Source: LZORAL124-50-18 sp051208045 (GTDB lineage Bacteria > Pseudomonadota > Gammaproteobacteria > Pseudomonadales > Oleiphilaceae). Taken from it: 64,000 nucleotides of DNA. This document shows, piece by piece, positions 1-8,540 of the stretch (position 1 is the stretch's first letter; each line of letters starts with the position of its first letter). The DNA lies in assembly GCA_051208045.1 (NCBI GenBank), contig JBPJFY010000005.1, positions 1 through 64,000 on the forward strand, read 5' to 3'. The notes under the pieces are model-generated. The model saw only the letters and a list, made by a program, of their open reading frames with translations. It was not told the DNA's origin and searched no databases. A program made the translations under genes and the position numbers.

Positions 1-510
1 TGGCTGACACCGGGTATTTCAGTCGCACGAATGTAGAGGCCTGCAGCAAAGCAGAGGTAAAGCCGCTGATCGCGATGAAGCGGGAGGCGCACCATCCGGA
101 CGTATTTGCACGCTTCGCCCCGGATGCTCCAGCACCACAAACGGACGACCCGGTAGAGCAGATGGTGCATCGGCTGAGTACGCAGGCCGGACGAGCACTT
201 TACGGGCGGCGCAAACAGACGGTGGAGACTGTATTCGGTATCATAAAATCGGTACTGGGGTTTCGACAGTTTTCCCTTCGTGGACTGGAAAGTGTAGCGG
301 GAGAATGGTCGCTGGTGGCAATGGCCTGGAACATCAAGCGGATGAATGTGTTGAGAATCGCCTGAAAAGGGGTCTAAACAACGCTATTGCTCGTTGAGGG
401 ACGTGAAATGCGTATCAAGAGGCTAAGTAGGTTTGCAATCTGCTTTTTCCGTTCAATTACAGTCAGGAAACGCACTGTGCAGCAATCGCGCACTTAAGTC
501 CGACAGGCTC
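1..510 (+). mobile_element. Right end of an IS1182-like insertion sequence (left part outside window)
   Basis: The transposase 3' end is followed by about 145 bases of non-coding IS tail. The tail ends near position 510 in AGTCCGACAGGCTC, the inverted form of the GAGCCTGTCGGACT-type terminal repeat that I associate with this kind of element; a CTAG tetranucleotide follows at 511-514. The left end lies outside the window, so neither the other terminal repeat nor a target-site duplication can be checked. The exact boundary is inferred. Confidence 0.6.
3..365 (+). CDS. Transposase, IS1182-like DDE family, C-terminal fragment (5' end outside window)
   Basis: The reading frame is open from the first complete codon of the window to a TGA at 363-365, giving the last 120 residues. 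Two parts of the DDE catalytic core are visible: ADTGYFS near the start, which carries the second Asp, and RRKQTVETVFGIIK, which carries the Glu, followed by the usual FRQFSLRG and MAWNIKRM tail. This is the normal C-terminal end of an IS1182/IS5-superfamily transposase, so the protein is cut by the window edge rather than visibly truncated. Whether the element is complete and active cannot be judged here. Confidence 0.85.
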   Translation, partial: ADTGYFSRTNVEACSKAEVKPLIAMKREAHHPDVFARFAPDAPAPQTDDPVEQMVHRLSTQAGRALYGRRKQTVETVFGIIKSVLGFRQFSLRGLESVAGEWSLVAMAWNIKRMNVLRIA

Positions 511-724
511 CTAGCACACCTCTTTTCTCTGATTTGTCTTACGCCCATGGAGGAATGGGTGGTCTTACGCACGTAATTTCTTTTCCAGCCTGTTTGGGTA
601 TTCAAATCTCCTGTGCTGAAGGGTATCATTGCTAGCCAGGGTGATCCCGCTATCCATCGAACTATTATCCTTCTTTGAGCTCTTCGCAGGCGCGAAAGTC
701 AAAGGAGCCACGCCGGGGGTAAAC
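366..724. other. Intergenic region: IS tail and lapA leader
   Basis: No convincing gene. Positions 366-510 are the non-coding end of the insertion sequence. From 515 to 724 lies the leader of lapA. It contains two copies of GTCTTACGC (536-544 and 562-570) flanking a small CCCAT/ATGGG inverted repeat. In most gammaproteobacteria ihfB precedes lapA; no ihfB remnant could be recognised here. No clear -35/-10 pair was found. Confidence 0.5.
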
Positions 725-1021
725 ATGGTCTTTTTGAAGCGACTTATTCTTGTACTGTTGGTTTTGGTTGTCTTGGTCTACGGAGTGATATTTTCCATCA
801 ACAATAACCAAACCGTGGTATTGGATCTTTGGCTTGTCCAGCTCCCGCCGCTCTGGCTGTCTTTTTTGATCATCGGGTCGTTTGCGACTGGGGCGATACT
901 CGGTGTTTTCATTTCACTTTACAGTGTGGTGAAGTCTGGGGCTCAGAAAAAACTGTTGGAGCGACGGATCTCCAAGTTTGAGCAGCAGTCCGGTTCGAGG
1001 GATTTAGCCACAGGCGCCTGA
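725..1021 (+). CDS. lapA: Lipopolysaccharide assembly protein A (LapA, YciS family)
   Basis: A 98-residue inner-membrane protein with two hydrophobic segments (about residues 4-25 and 40-66) and a short charged cytoplasmic tail, as in LapA (about 100 residues). In Escherichia coli LapA works with LapB in controlling LPS synthesis through FtsH-dependent turnover of LpxC. The ATG at 725 was chosen over a longer frame from a TTG at 629 because it begins directly at the membrane segment and is preceded by GGGGGT. The stop overlaps the lapB start by one base (TGATG), showing translational coupling. The family call rests on size, topology and position before lapB. Confidence 0.85.
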   Translation: MVFLKRLILVLLVLVVLVYGVIFSINNNQTVVLDLWLVQLPPLWLSFLIIGSFATGAILGVFISLYSVVKSGAQKKLLERRISKFEQQSGSRDLATGA

Positions 1022-2268
1022 TGGAGTTTTCTGTACTTCTTATTGTTGCCGTCTTGTCTTTTTGCGGCGGGCTCCTGATCCGCCGCTTTCCCATTAGTTT
1101 TTCTCTTCCCCCGTTTTTCTCTTCTGAGAATAAAAAAAAGTTAAAAGATCAAGCAGCGCGTGTTGTTGCTGGCCAGAATGAGGCGGTCATCAATGATTTC
1201 GTTGCCAAGCTGGACTTGTCCCCCGCAACCCTGGGTATTCATTTGTCTGCTGCGGCACATTTTCGAAAGTCCGGTGAAGTAGAAAAAGCTATTTTGATTC
1301 ATAGAACGGTTCTGGAAAATCCCGCGCTGGCAGAAGGCATGGAAGATGCGGTGTCCTATGAATTGGCAAAAGACTACATCGCAGCAGGATTATTGGATCG
1401 TGCCGAATCGCTGTTGCAGGCACTCTTGGTGACTAAAGACTTTCGTGCGAAAGCCATCGAGCATCTCGTTACCATCTATCAGCGTGAAAAGGAATGGGAT
1501 AAGGCCATTCAGGTCGGGGAGATGCGGGTGGTGCGCGATGATCAGCAATACGCCGCTTTGTTGGCACATTTTGAGTGTGAAAAAGCCGAGCAGGCGTTAA
1601 AAGCTGGCACGCCGCTAAAAGCTCAGGAGTCCCTGGAAGCTTGTCGCCGTTATGTAAAGCAGTTTCCAAGAGCGACGTTGCTGTGGCTTGATATCGCGAT
1701 CGAGGCCCGTGATGAAGCTATGTTGCTGAAATGGTTAAAGTATATCTTCAAAGAAGGAACAGAGTTGGAGCGGCAGGTGGCAATCGATAAGGTTGCCTTG
1801 TTGCCCGTGTGGGATGTTGATCGATTGCAATTGCCGGATATACTCATGCCCGCCGTGAAAGCGGGGACAGCGGGTGTGAAAGCGACACAGTTCATTGCAG
1901 ACTGCCATCTTCGCCATCAACGGGTGGAGCAGGCGTTTCAGGTCTTATTGCAGGCGATTGAATTGCAGCCGACGGAGCAGGGGATTACGCGTTTGCTGGA
2001 TTGCCTGGCTTCGCACTCTGAAATGTTGACCGCAGAGGAGCATCGAAAAGTCGCATTTGCCTTGAAAAAAGCCGTCGAAAAGCTGAACACACATACACCG
2101 GAATTTCAGTGTGTATCGTGTGGTTTTTCCGGGAACAAGCTTCACTGGCTTTGTCCCAGTTGTCATAACTGGGGGGCAGTACAACTGTATCAGAATCCAT
2201 CCATAAAACGTAGCCAGCCCTTTCTCCAAGGGGTATTTAAAGAGAGGACAGTCAAACAGCATGAGTGA
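1021..2268 (+). CDS. lapB: LPS assembly protein B (LapB/YciM), TPR protein with rubredoxin-like zinc site
   Basis: This 415-residue protein has an N-terminal membrane anchor (residues 1-20), a long array of TPR-like helices (about 65-340) and a C-terminal metal-binding knuckle with Cys364, Cys367, Cys378 and Cys381 in the CxxC...CxxC pattern of LapB. LapB is an essential scaffold that tunes LpxC degradation by FtsH and so balances LPS against phospholipid. It is slightly longer than E. coli LapB (389). It overlaps lapA by one base and pyrF by eight, forming the conserved lapA-lapB-pyrF unit. Confidence 0.95.
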   Translation: MEFSVLLIVAVLSFCGGLLIRRFPISFSLPPFFSSENKKKLKDQAARVVAGQNEAVINDFVAKLDLSPATLGIHLSAAAHFRKSGEVEKAILIHRTVLENPALAEGMEDAVSYELAKDYIAAGLLDRAESLLQALLVTKDFRAKAIEHLVTIYQREKEWDKAIQVGEMRVVRDDQQYAALLAHFECEKAEQALKAGTPLKAQESLEACRRYVKQFPRATLLWLDIAIEARDEAMLLKWLKYIFKEGTELERQVAIDKVALLPVWDVDRLQLPDILMPAVKAGTAGVKATQFIADCHLRHQRVEQAFQVLLQAIELQPTEQGITRLLDCLASHSEMLTAEEHRKVAFALKKAVEKLNTHTPEFQCVSCGFSGNKLHWLCPSCHNWGAVQLYQNPSIKRSQPFLQGVFKERTVKQHE

Positions 2269-2974
2269 TCAAAAAGTTATCGTAGCGCTGGATTACAGCG
2301 GCTTTGATGCGGCCATGGCGATGGCAGCCCAGTTAGATCCCGCGATGTGTCGCGTTAAAGTGGGTAAAGAGCTGTTCACCGCCTGTGGGCCTCAGATCGT
2401 CAACGCACTGCAGGATAAAGGATTCGACGTGTTTCTTGACTTGAAGTTTCACGATATCCCGAACACAACCGCAGCAGCTGTGTGCATGGCCGCTGAACTG
2501 GGTGTGTGGATGGTCAATGTGCACGCCGGTGGTGGCGAAGAAATGCTGAGAACCTGCGTTGAGCGATTGGCGAGCAGGAAGGCCGAAGGTAAGCATGTTC
2601 CGCTGTTGATTGGTGTGACGGTGCTCACCAGCATGAATCAGGAAGGTCTCGCCCAAACCGGCGTGGTGGACGAAGTGAGTGTTCAGGTCATGCGATTGGC
2701 GGGGCTGGCGAAATCTTGCGGCCTGGATGGTGTTGTCTGCTCAGCGGAAGAAGCCGGGCTTCTGAAAGAGGCATTTGGCGCGGATTTCAAGCTGGTCACA
2801 CCCGGAATACGGCCCGCGTTCGCCGAGGCAAATGACCAAAAGCGCATTGTGACGCCAGCACAAGCGCTGAAAAACGGAAGCGACTATCTCGTCATTGGTC
2901 GGCCCGTTACCCAGGCGGTACAGCCGGTGACCGCCCTGAGCGCGATTCAGAAAGAGATTGCTGGCGCAGGTTGA
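2261..2974 (+). CDS. pyrF: Orotidine 5'-phosphate decarboxylase
   Basis: Catalyses OMP to UMP, the last step of de novo pyrimidine synthesis, in the cytoplasm. The 237-residue length is normal for the short bacterial form. The catalytic Asp-x-Lys-x-x-x-Asp array is intact in DLKFHDIPNT (Asp60, Lys62, Asp65), Lys33 is in VKVGKELF, and the phosphate-binding GIRP and VIGRPVT motifs are near the C-terminus. The start ATG lies inside the end of lapB with AGAGAGGACA about ten bases upstream. It is the last gene of the lapAB operon. Confidence 0.97.
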   Translation: MSDQKVIVALDYSGFDAAMAMAAQLDPAMCRVKVGKELFTACGPQIVNALQDKGFDVFLDLKFHDIPNTTAAAVCMAAELGVWMVNVHAGGGEEMLRTCVERLASRKAEGKHVPLLIGVTVLTSMNQEGLAQTGVVDEVSVQVMRLAGLAKSCGLDGVVCSAEEAGLLKEAFGADFKLVTPGIRPAFAEANDQKRIVTPAQALKNGSDYLVIGRPVTQAVQPVTALSAIQKEIAGAG

Positions 2975-3079
2975 ACCGCGCGCGAGGGGGGTAAAATAAC
3001 GCTACCTTTTATGCTGCTTAAATGAGATACTAGCCGATTATTTTATCCTCCTCTTTTTCTCTCCCTTAAAGGAACATCC

Positions 3080-4924
3080 ATGTCTGAAGCAAGTGACCCC
3101 ACCTTTGATGCTCTTGGCCTGCCTGCGGAAATTCTCCAGGCATTGAAAGATGTCGGCTATGAGACGCCTTCGCCCATTCAGGCGGAGACCATTCCTCACT
3201 TGTTGCAGGGACAGGATGTGCTGGGTCAGGCTCAGACGGGCACCGGTAAAACGGCGGCATTTGCGTTGCCTATTGTGGCCCGGATTGACCTTTCCAAGAA
3301 CAAACCCCAGGCATTCGTTTTGACGCCTACGCGCGAATTAACCATTCAGGTGGCTGAAGCCTTTCAGAAGTATGCGGCCCACCGGAAGGGCTTCCATGTA
3401 CTGCCGATTTACGGTGGGCAGAATTACAGCTCGCAGATCAAATCACTCAAGCGTGGCGTGCACGTGGTAGTCGGGACACCCGGGCGTGTGATGGATCATA
3501 TGCGCAAGGGTACTTTGGATCTGTCAGGGTTGGATACGCTGGTTCTGGATGAAGCGGATGAAATGCTCCGAATGGGATTTATTGAAGATGTGGAGTGGAT
3601 ACTGGAGCAAACACCGCAAGAACGTCAGATTGCTCTGTTCTCTGCGACCATGCCGAATGAAATCAAGCGTATTGCCACCAGTTACCTGAATGATCCACAG
3701 GAAGTCACGATCAAGGTTAAGACTCAAACTGCTTCCACCATCCGCCAGCGCGTGTGGATGGTGAGTGGCCTGCACAAACTGGATGCGTTGACACGGATTC
3801 TGGAAACCGAGTCCTTTGACGGCATGATTATCTTTGTGCGCACCAAACACTCCACCGAAGAGTTGGCCGAGAAACTTCAAGCGCGGGGGTATGCTGCCGA
3901 GGCGTTAAATGGCGATATGGTACAGGCATCCCGGGCGCGCACGGTGGCTTCACTCAAGTCTGGTCGAATAGATATTCTGGTGGCTACGGATGTGGCTGCA
4001 CGCGGTCTGGATGTTGAGCGCATCAGTCATGTGGTGAACTACGATATTCCCCATGATACCGAATCCTACGTGCACCGGATTGGTCGTACCGGTCGTGCGG
4101 GTCGTGAGGGGGAAGCGATTCTGTTTGCATCGCCGAGAGAGCGGCGAATGCTGCGGGCAATTGAACGCGCAACCAACCAGAAAATTGATGAGCTGGTACT
4201 CCCCACAACCCAGGATGTCAATGATGCCAGGGTTCAGCGATTCAAAGATCGCATTACCCAGGTGCTGGCGGAGGAAACAGATTTGGCGCTGTTTCATGAG
4301 CTGATTGAGCAGTACCAGAATGAGCACAATGTACCTGCGGTTGAAATTGCGTCTGCGTTGGCGAAGCTGGTGCAGGGTGACGATCCTCTGTTGCTGAAAG
4401 AGAGCGAAAGAAAGCCGGCTAAGGCGCGTCGAGAGCGATTTGACAGTGATGAAGGTAGCGAAGGCCGTGGACGACGAAGAGACGCTCAGCCTCGACGGGA
4501 GCGCTCGGAGCGAGGCGCTCAGGAGCAAATCGAGATGGACCTGTATCGCATCGAAGTTGGCTACGATCACGGCGTAGAGCCCAAGCATATTGTTGGGGCG
4601 ATCGCCAACGAGGCCGATTTGGAAGCCCGGTACATTGGGGAGATCGAGATCAGTGATGAGTACACTTTGGTCGCACTGCCGTCCGGCATGCCAAAGGAAG
4701 TATTAAGGCATTTGCAGAAAGCGCGAATTTTGGGTGTGCCGACACAAATGCATCTTGCTGATGGAGAGGCAGGTTCCGGTGCGCGAAAAGGCGGCAAGGC
4801 GGAGGGCAGGCGCCGAAGTAGCGAACGTCCGGATCGGAAGCCTCGGTCGGCAGGGCCACGCGACAAATCGGCCAGAAAAAAAGCACCTGCACGTAAACCG
4901 TCACGATCAGGTCGGGACGGCTGA
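3080..4924 (+). CDS. deaD: ATP-dependent DEAD-box RNA helicase (DeaD/CsdA type)
   Basis: A 614-residue RNA helicase of the cold-shock/ribosome-assembly class. Visible motifs are the Q motif (SPIQ, about 31-34), Walker A AQTGTGKT (51-58), DEAD (157-160), SAT (188-190), the helicase C-domain VATDVAARGLD (about 301-311) and HRIGRTGR (332-339). After a charged linker, residues about 480-555 form a DbpA/CsdA RNA-binding domain, and the tail from about 560 is strongly basic (Arg/Lys/Ser/Gly), as in DeaD. A good ribosome binding site (AAAGGAAC) precedes the ATG. It is transcribed alone, about 105 bases after pyrF, with a possible GATACT -10 element in that gap. Confidence 0.93.
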   Translation: MSEASDPTFDALGLPAEILQALKDVGYETPSPIQAETIPHLLQGQDVLGQAQTGTGKTAAFALPIVARIDLSKNKPQAFVLTPTRELTIQVAEAFQKYAAHRKGFHVLPIYGGQNYSSQIKSLKRGVHVVVGTPGRVMDHMRKGTLDLSGLDTLVLDEADEMLRMGFIEDVEWILEQTPQERQIALFSATMPNEIKRIATSYLNDPQEVTIKVKTQTASTIRQRVWMVSGLHKLDALTRILETESFDGMIIFVRTKHSTEELAEKLQARGYAAEALNGDMVQASRARTVASLKSGRIDILVATDVAARGLDVERISHVVNYDIPHDTESYVHRIGRTGRAGREGEAILFASPRERRMLRAIERATNQKIDELVLPTTQDVNDARVQRFKDRITQVLAEETDLALFHELIEQYQNEHNVPAVEIASALAKLVQGDDPLLLKESERKPAKARRERFDSDEGSEGRGRRRDAQPRRERSERGAQEQIEMDLYRIEVGYDHGVEPKHIVGAIANEADLEARYIGEIEISDEYTLVALPSGMPKEVLRHLQKARILGVPTQMHLADGEAGSGARKGGKAEGRRRSSERPDRKPRSAGPRDKSARKKAPARKPSRSGRDG

Positions 4925-4982
4925 GACGGATCCTGCTGCAGTGTTCAGTCTGGCATGCTCGGTGAGGCCCGTGTGAAGCGGC

Positions 4983-5546
4983 TTAGCCCCGAGCAATCCA
5001 CAGCGAGTTGTATAGCCAATAGCCTGCTCCCATAGAGGCGACCAAAACGAACGCAAACCAGAGCCAGAATGCGTCAGGCGCTGTTTCGGGGTGCGATTTT
5101 TCCTCAGCCATAGTAAGAGCGGACTGTTTTGCCCGCTCTTCGGCCAGCTCAGCAGTTAAGCTGCTTATTTGACGGTCGAGATGCTGCGCCAGAATGTGGT
5201 AGTTTCGCCGATTGGCGCGCCACTGCGTGTCGAAGATATCCCCAACGATGGGAATGAGCCCGATCAGGGTTTCTATACCCACGTTCACACCCATGCGCAT
5301 CAACTGCCATCGCGGAATGCGCAGCTGTATTCCCCGCCACAGAAAAAATGCCGACGCCAACGCACCAGCGATGTCTCCTGCGACCGGTATCAGGCCAATC
5401 AGCGCATCCCAGCCGATGCGGATCTGTGTTCCGGGCAGGGTAAATGCTTCATCCAGGGTTTTGCTGATGCTGTCCAACTGCTGCTTTTGCTGTTCCAGTG
5501 CAAAAATCTCGGCGCTGAGCGTGTTAACTCGCTGGTCTGAGGTCAT
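4983..5546 (-). CDS. DUF4112 domain membrane protein
   Basis: A 187-residue protein with the duplicated hydrophobic signature of DUF4112: IGWDALIGLIPVAGD around residue 45 and IETLIGLIPIVGDIFD around residue 90, each an amphipathic Gly/Pro-rich segment. An N-terminal coiled-coil-like stretch (5-32) precedes it. A further membrane helix (about 158-183) ends the protein, which is longer than the minimal family member. Function is unknown; I can only say it is probably an inner-membrane protein. It follows the lipoprotein gene on the same strand with 3 bases between, so the two are likely cotranscribed. Confidence 0.75.
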   Translation of the reverse strand: MTSDQRVNTLSAEIFALEQQKQQLDSISKTLDEAFTLPGTQIRIGWDALIGLIPVAGDIAGALASAFFLWRGIQLRIPRWQLMRMGVNVGIETLIGLIPIVGDIFDTQWRANRRNYHILAQHLDRQISSLTAELAEERAKQSALTMAEEKSHPETAPDAFWLWFAFVLVASMGAGYWLYNSLWIARG

Positions 5547-5549
5547 AAA

Positions 5550-6104
5550 CTACCAGGCCGCTTCCGTTTTTTCTGATGGCGTGGTGGCTGCGCCCAAATT
5601 GGCCGATTCCGTTTTTACAATCGGGCAGTTAACGATGATCTCCGTTCGTTCTATGCTGACTTTGCCTGTGTCCTGTGCAGCCAGAAGGGCCTCTTCAGAG
5701 GTCAGCAGCTTTCGATCTTCCGTCGTCCATCGCACAAAATAAACTTGCCAGATCGGGCTGTAATTTTTATCCAGGCTGGTGTACCCAAGGGGGGTTGGCG
5801 AAGAGGGTAATATGCTGCCCTGATCTCGATCAGGGAATACGTAGACGCGCTCGACGGCGGATTTAACGCCTGCGGGGCGCGGGCGAGGCAGTATGGCATC
5901 CGAAAGTCTGGGTGCGTAGTTTGCTCCCATCATTTCTGCCATGCCTTTGTCGGAAATATCTGTGGTGATGTAATACACCTTTTGCCCATTGAACCAGCCA
6001 CCGAGCATTGGCAGTGTAATTGCTGGTGCGCCGGATTTGCCTGGGTTACTGGCGCAGGCGGTTAAAAGGAGCATGAAAGCGGAGGTTAACAGGATTTTTG
6101 TCAT
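5550..6104 (-). CDS. Uncharacterised lipoprotein
   Basis: A 184-residue predicted lipoprotein: residues 1-17 are a type II signal with lipobox LLTAC (Cys17), followed by ASNPGKSG. The ATG at 6104 was preferred over an in-frame start 57 bases upstream because it begins exactly at the signal peptide and is preceded by AGGGAAA at good spacing. The mature part contains WFNGQKVYYITTDIS and WQVYFVRWTTED, resembling uncharacterised secreted proteins of marine bacteria; I assign no function. Two conserved-looking Cys are absent apart from one near the C-terminus. It is upstream of, and nearly abuts, the DUF4112 gene. Confidence 0.7.
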   Translation of the reverse strand: MTKILLTSAFMLLLTACASNPGKSGAPAITLPMLGGWFNGQKVYYITTDISDKGMAEMMGANYAPRLSDAILPRPRPAGVKSAVERVYVFPDRDQGSILPSSPTPLGYTSLDKNYSPIWQVYFVRWTTEDRKLLTSEEALLAAQDTGKVSIERTEIIVNCPIVKTESANLGAATTPSEKTEAAW

Positions 6105-6198
6105 GACGGTTTCCCTGGCGTCCTTGGAGGTGTAAGTTTGCAGATCATTGAAAACAAGCATAGTTCCTTAAAATTCCAGCGCCAAGCCCGGGGCTGGT

Positions 6199-6221
6199 CT
6201 AGAATATCTAGTATGCATAAT
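6199..6221 (+). promoter_or_regulatory. Possible operator/-10 region upstream of the HDOD gene
   Basis: The arms CTAGA (6199-6203) and TCTAG (6207-6211) form an inverted repeat with a 3-base spacer, immediately before a -10-like CATAAT at 6216-6221. The site sits in the divergent gap between the lipoprotein and HDOD genes. No matching -35 hexamer is obvious, so this is only a candidate. Confidence 0.25.
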
Positions 6222-6241
6222 AAGAACAATGGAGTTTCACT

Positions 6242-7102
6242 GTGAGTAGTCCCGTCAAAATCAGCGAAGCGGCTCGTGATGTCGCCACCTACCTCACTAC
6301 GCTGCTAAAAGAAAATTGGGTGGAAGTGCCGATGTTACCCGAAGTGGCCAGTCGTGTGTTGGCCCTGTCGAACGATCCGGATTCCGACGCTGCCCAACTC
6401 GCTAAGCTAATTCAATCCGATCAGGCATTGGCAGGCCACGTGATGCGTATTGCCAACTCTGCGGCGTACACACCGAATGCTTCCATGGTCTCGCTTCAGC
6501 AGGCTATTGCGCGCTTGGGTATGGGGCTGATCACGGAAATTGCGCTGGCAGCGTCCGTGAATGCCAAACTCTTTAAGGCCCCCGGGTTTGAAAAACGAAT
6601 CGCAGATATCTGGTCGCATGCGCTCACCACCGGGCTTTGGGGAAAAGAGGTGGCTCGTGTGGCCAAGAAAAATGTGGAAGCCTCCTTTCTGTGCGGCTTG
6701 TTACATTCCATCGGCCGGCCCGCCATACTGCAGGCCGCTTCCGAATATTGTGGTAAACAGGAACTCACTCTGACTGAGCAGGAAATGTTGTTGCTGGAGC
6801 AGAAGTTCCATGTGCTGTTTGCGTCGCAGATACTGAAAAAATGGGAGATGCCCGTGATTGTGCAGGAAACGGTTAAGCACTATCAGGACTACCATCAGGC
6901 GAAAGCCAACCGTGAGCAGGCAATGATTGTGTTTGCAGGAACTCTGCTGGCGACGGCCATGTTATGGCCGGAGTCGGCCTCGATGGAGTCGGTGGCAGAA
7001 GGAGAAGTGTTTGCCGATTTGAATCTCTATGATGATGAAGTGGAAACACTCATGGCACAAATGGACAAAGTGAAAGCCGGTCTGGAGGCCATGCGCTCAT
7101 GA
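6242..7102 (+). CDS. HDOD domain signalling protein
   Basis: This 286-residue protein is a stand-alone HDOD domain (about residues 25-230), a non-catalytic relative of HD phosphohydrolases found in signalling proteins. Typical segments are the start PMLPEVASRVLALSNDPDSDAAQLAKLI, split by conserved hydrophobics, followed by LAGHVMRIANSAAY and the LHSIGRP region where a catalytic HD protein would have its metal ligands. The start is GTG at 6242 with GGAG eight bases upstream. The stop overlaps the sthA start (ATGA), so translation is coupled. HDOD proteins often affect motility, biofilm or stress signalling; the specific role here is unknown. Confidence 0.85.
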   Translation: MSSPVKISEAARDVATYLTTLLKENWVEVPMLPEVASRVLALSNDPDSDAAQLAKLIQSDQALAGHVMRIANSAAYTPNASMVSLQQAIARLGMGLITEIALAASVNAKLFKAPGFEKRIADIWSHALTTGLWGKEVARVAKKNVEASFLCGLLHSIGRPAILQAASEYCGKQELTLTEQEMLLLEQKFHVLFASQILKKWEMPVIVQETVKHYQDYHQAKANREQAMIVFAGTLLATAMLWPESASMESVAEGEVFADLNLYDDEVETLMAQMDKVKAGLEAMRS

Positions 7103-8529
7103 GTATTGAGACACAGACTGCAGCGGGTGGACGTCATTTTGATGTGGTGGTCATCGGCAGTGGGCCTGCTGGCCAGAAGGCGGCTGTCCAGGCTGCGAAA
7201 GCGGGCAAACAGGTCGCGCTGGTCGAACGGGACAGACAATTGGGGGGCGCCTGTGTCTATCGGGGCACTATTCCGAGTAAAACGCTGAGGGAAAATGCGT
7301 TGCGGGTGGCCAAAATGCGGGAAAATGCCGCGCTGTGCAACTTCAAGTTGGCAGAAGACACAGAGTTGGCAACGCTCATTGATCGGTTAAACCAGGTATT
7401 GAAAGCGCATGATACCTACATGGTGAATCAGATAGAGCGTAATCGCATCACCCGGATTCACGGCAGGGCGCGTTTTCTCTCACCGACGTCACTGAAAATC
7501 ACCTATGTGAAAGGTGAAGCGGAAGAAATTTCTGCCGAAAACTTTGTGATCGCGTCGGGCTCGGTGCCCAGGCACCCGGACAACATTCCGATTGATCACG
7601 AGAACATTTTTGACAGCGACTCCGTTCTCTCCATGTTGTATTTACCCCCCAGTCTGACGGTGTTGGGCGGGGGCGTGATTGCCAGTGAGTATGCGTCTAT
7701 TTTTCAAGCGCTGGGCGTCGAAGTCACGATGATTGACCGGTACCCCCTGCCGTTAGGATTTATGGATGCCGACCTCACGTCGAAGTTTGTGCACGCTTTT
7801 CAGGAAATGGGGGGAACCTGGCTGGGCGAGAAACAGGTGAAGCAGGTGCATTGGGATGGACTCACCGAGGTGATTACGGAATGTGAAGACGGCACCATCG
7901 TAAAATCCTCGAAGTTGCTGTGTGCTGCAGGTCGCGTGGCCAACGTGAAGGATCTGGATATTCAGGCGGCCGGTTTGGCGCTCAATGAGTCCGGCAATAT
8001 TTCTGTTGATGCCTTTTTGCGTACGCGTGTGGAGCACATTTACGCCGCTGGAGATGTGATTGGTCCACCCAGTTTGGCGTCTGCGTCCATGGAACAGGGA
8101 AGGCGTGCGAGCTGTAATGCCCTGGGCATTGCCGTTGGGCCGCTCAGCAGCATGATTCCGTCCGGGATATACGGTATTCCGGAGTTGTCTTCTGTGGGGC
8201 TGACTGAGCAGCAGGCGCGAAAGCAGCAGGGGGATGTACTGGTGGGGCGCGCTAACTTCGAAGAGGTGTCTCGTGGGCAGATCAACGGCATCAAGGATGG
8301 CATGCTGAAAATCATCTGTGATGCTCAGGGGGAGCAAATTCTTGGTGTGCAGATTGTCGGAGAGGGCGCTACAGAGCTGATTCACATCGGACAGATGGCC
8401 ATGCTGTCCCAGGCAACGGTGGATATATTTGTGGAAAGCATATTCAACTTCCCGACGCTCGCTGAGGCCTATCGTGTCGCTGCCTTGGCAATCATCGGGC
8501 AGCGCAGCCAGAACGCAAACAAGTATTAA
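7099..8529 (+). CDS. sthA: Si-specific NAD(P)+ transhydrogenase (soluble transhydrogenase)
   Basis: A 476-residue cytoplasmic flavoprotein that interconverts NADPH and NADH. It has the N-terminal FAD-binding GSGPAGQKAA motif (about 20-29), a second Rossmann GGGVIASEYA (about 190-200) and a C-terminal dimerisation domain. The decisive residue is in the active-site strand: Cys52 is followed by VYRG and Thr57 where dihydrolipoamide dehydrogenases and glutathione reductases have the second redox Cys. That loss of the disulfide is the hallmark of SthA. It overlaps the HDOD gene by four bases. Confidence 0.93.
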   Translation: MSIETQTAAGGRHFDVVVIGSGPAGQKAAVQAAKAGKQVALVERDRQLGGACVYRGTIPSKTLRENALRVAKMRENAALCNFKLAEDTELATLIDRLNQVLKAHDTYMVNQIERNRITRIHGRARFLSPTSLKITYVKGEAEEISAENFVIASGSVPRHPDNIPIDHENIFDSDSVLSMLYLPPSLTVLGGGVIASEYASIFQALGVEVTMIDRYPLPLGFMDADLTSKFVHAFQEMGGTWLGEKQVKQVHWDGLTEVITECEDGTIVKSSKLLCAAGRVANVKDLDIQAAGLALNESGNISVDAFLRTRVEHIYAAGDVIGPPSLASASMEQGRRASCNALGIAVGPLSSMIPSGIYGIPELSSVGLTEQQARKQQGDVLVGRANFEEVSRGQINGIKDGMLKIICDAQGEQILGVQIVGEGATELIHIGQMAMLSQATVDIFVESIFNFPTLAEAYRVAALAIIGQRSQNANKY

Positions 8530-8540
8530 CGTGGATTGGC

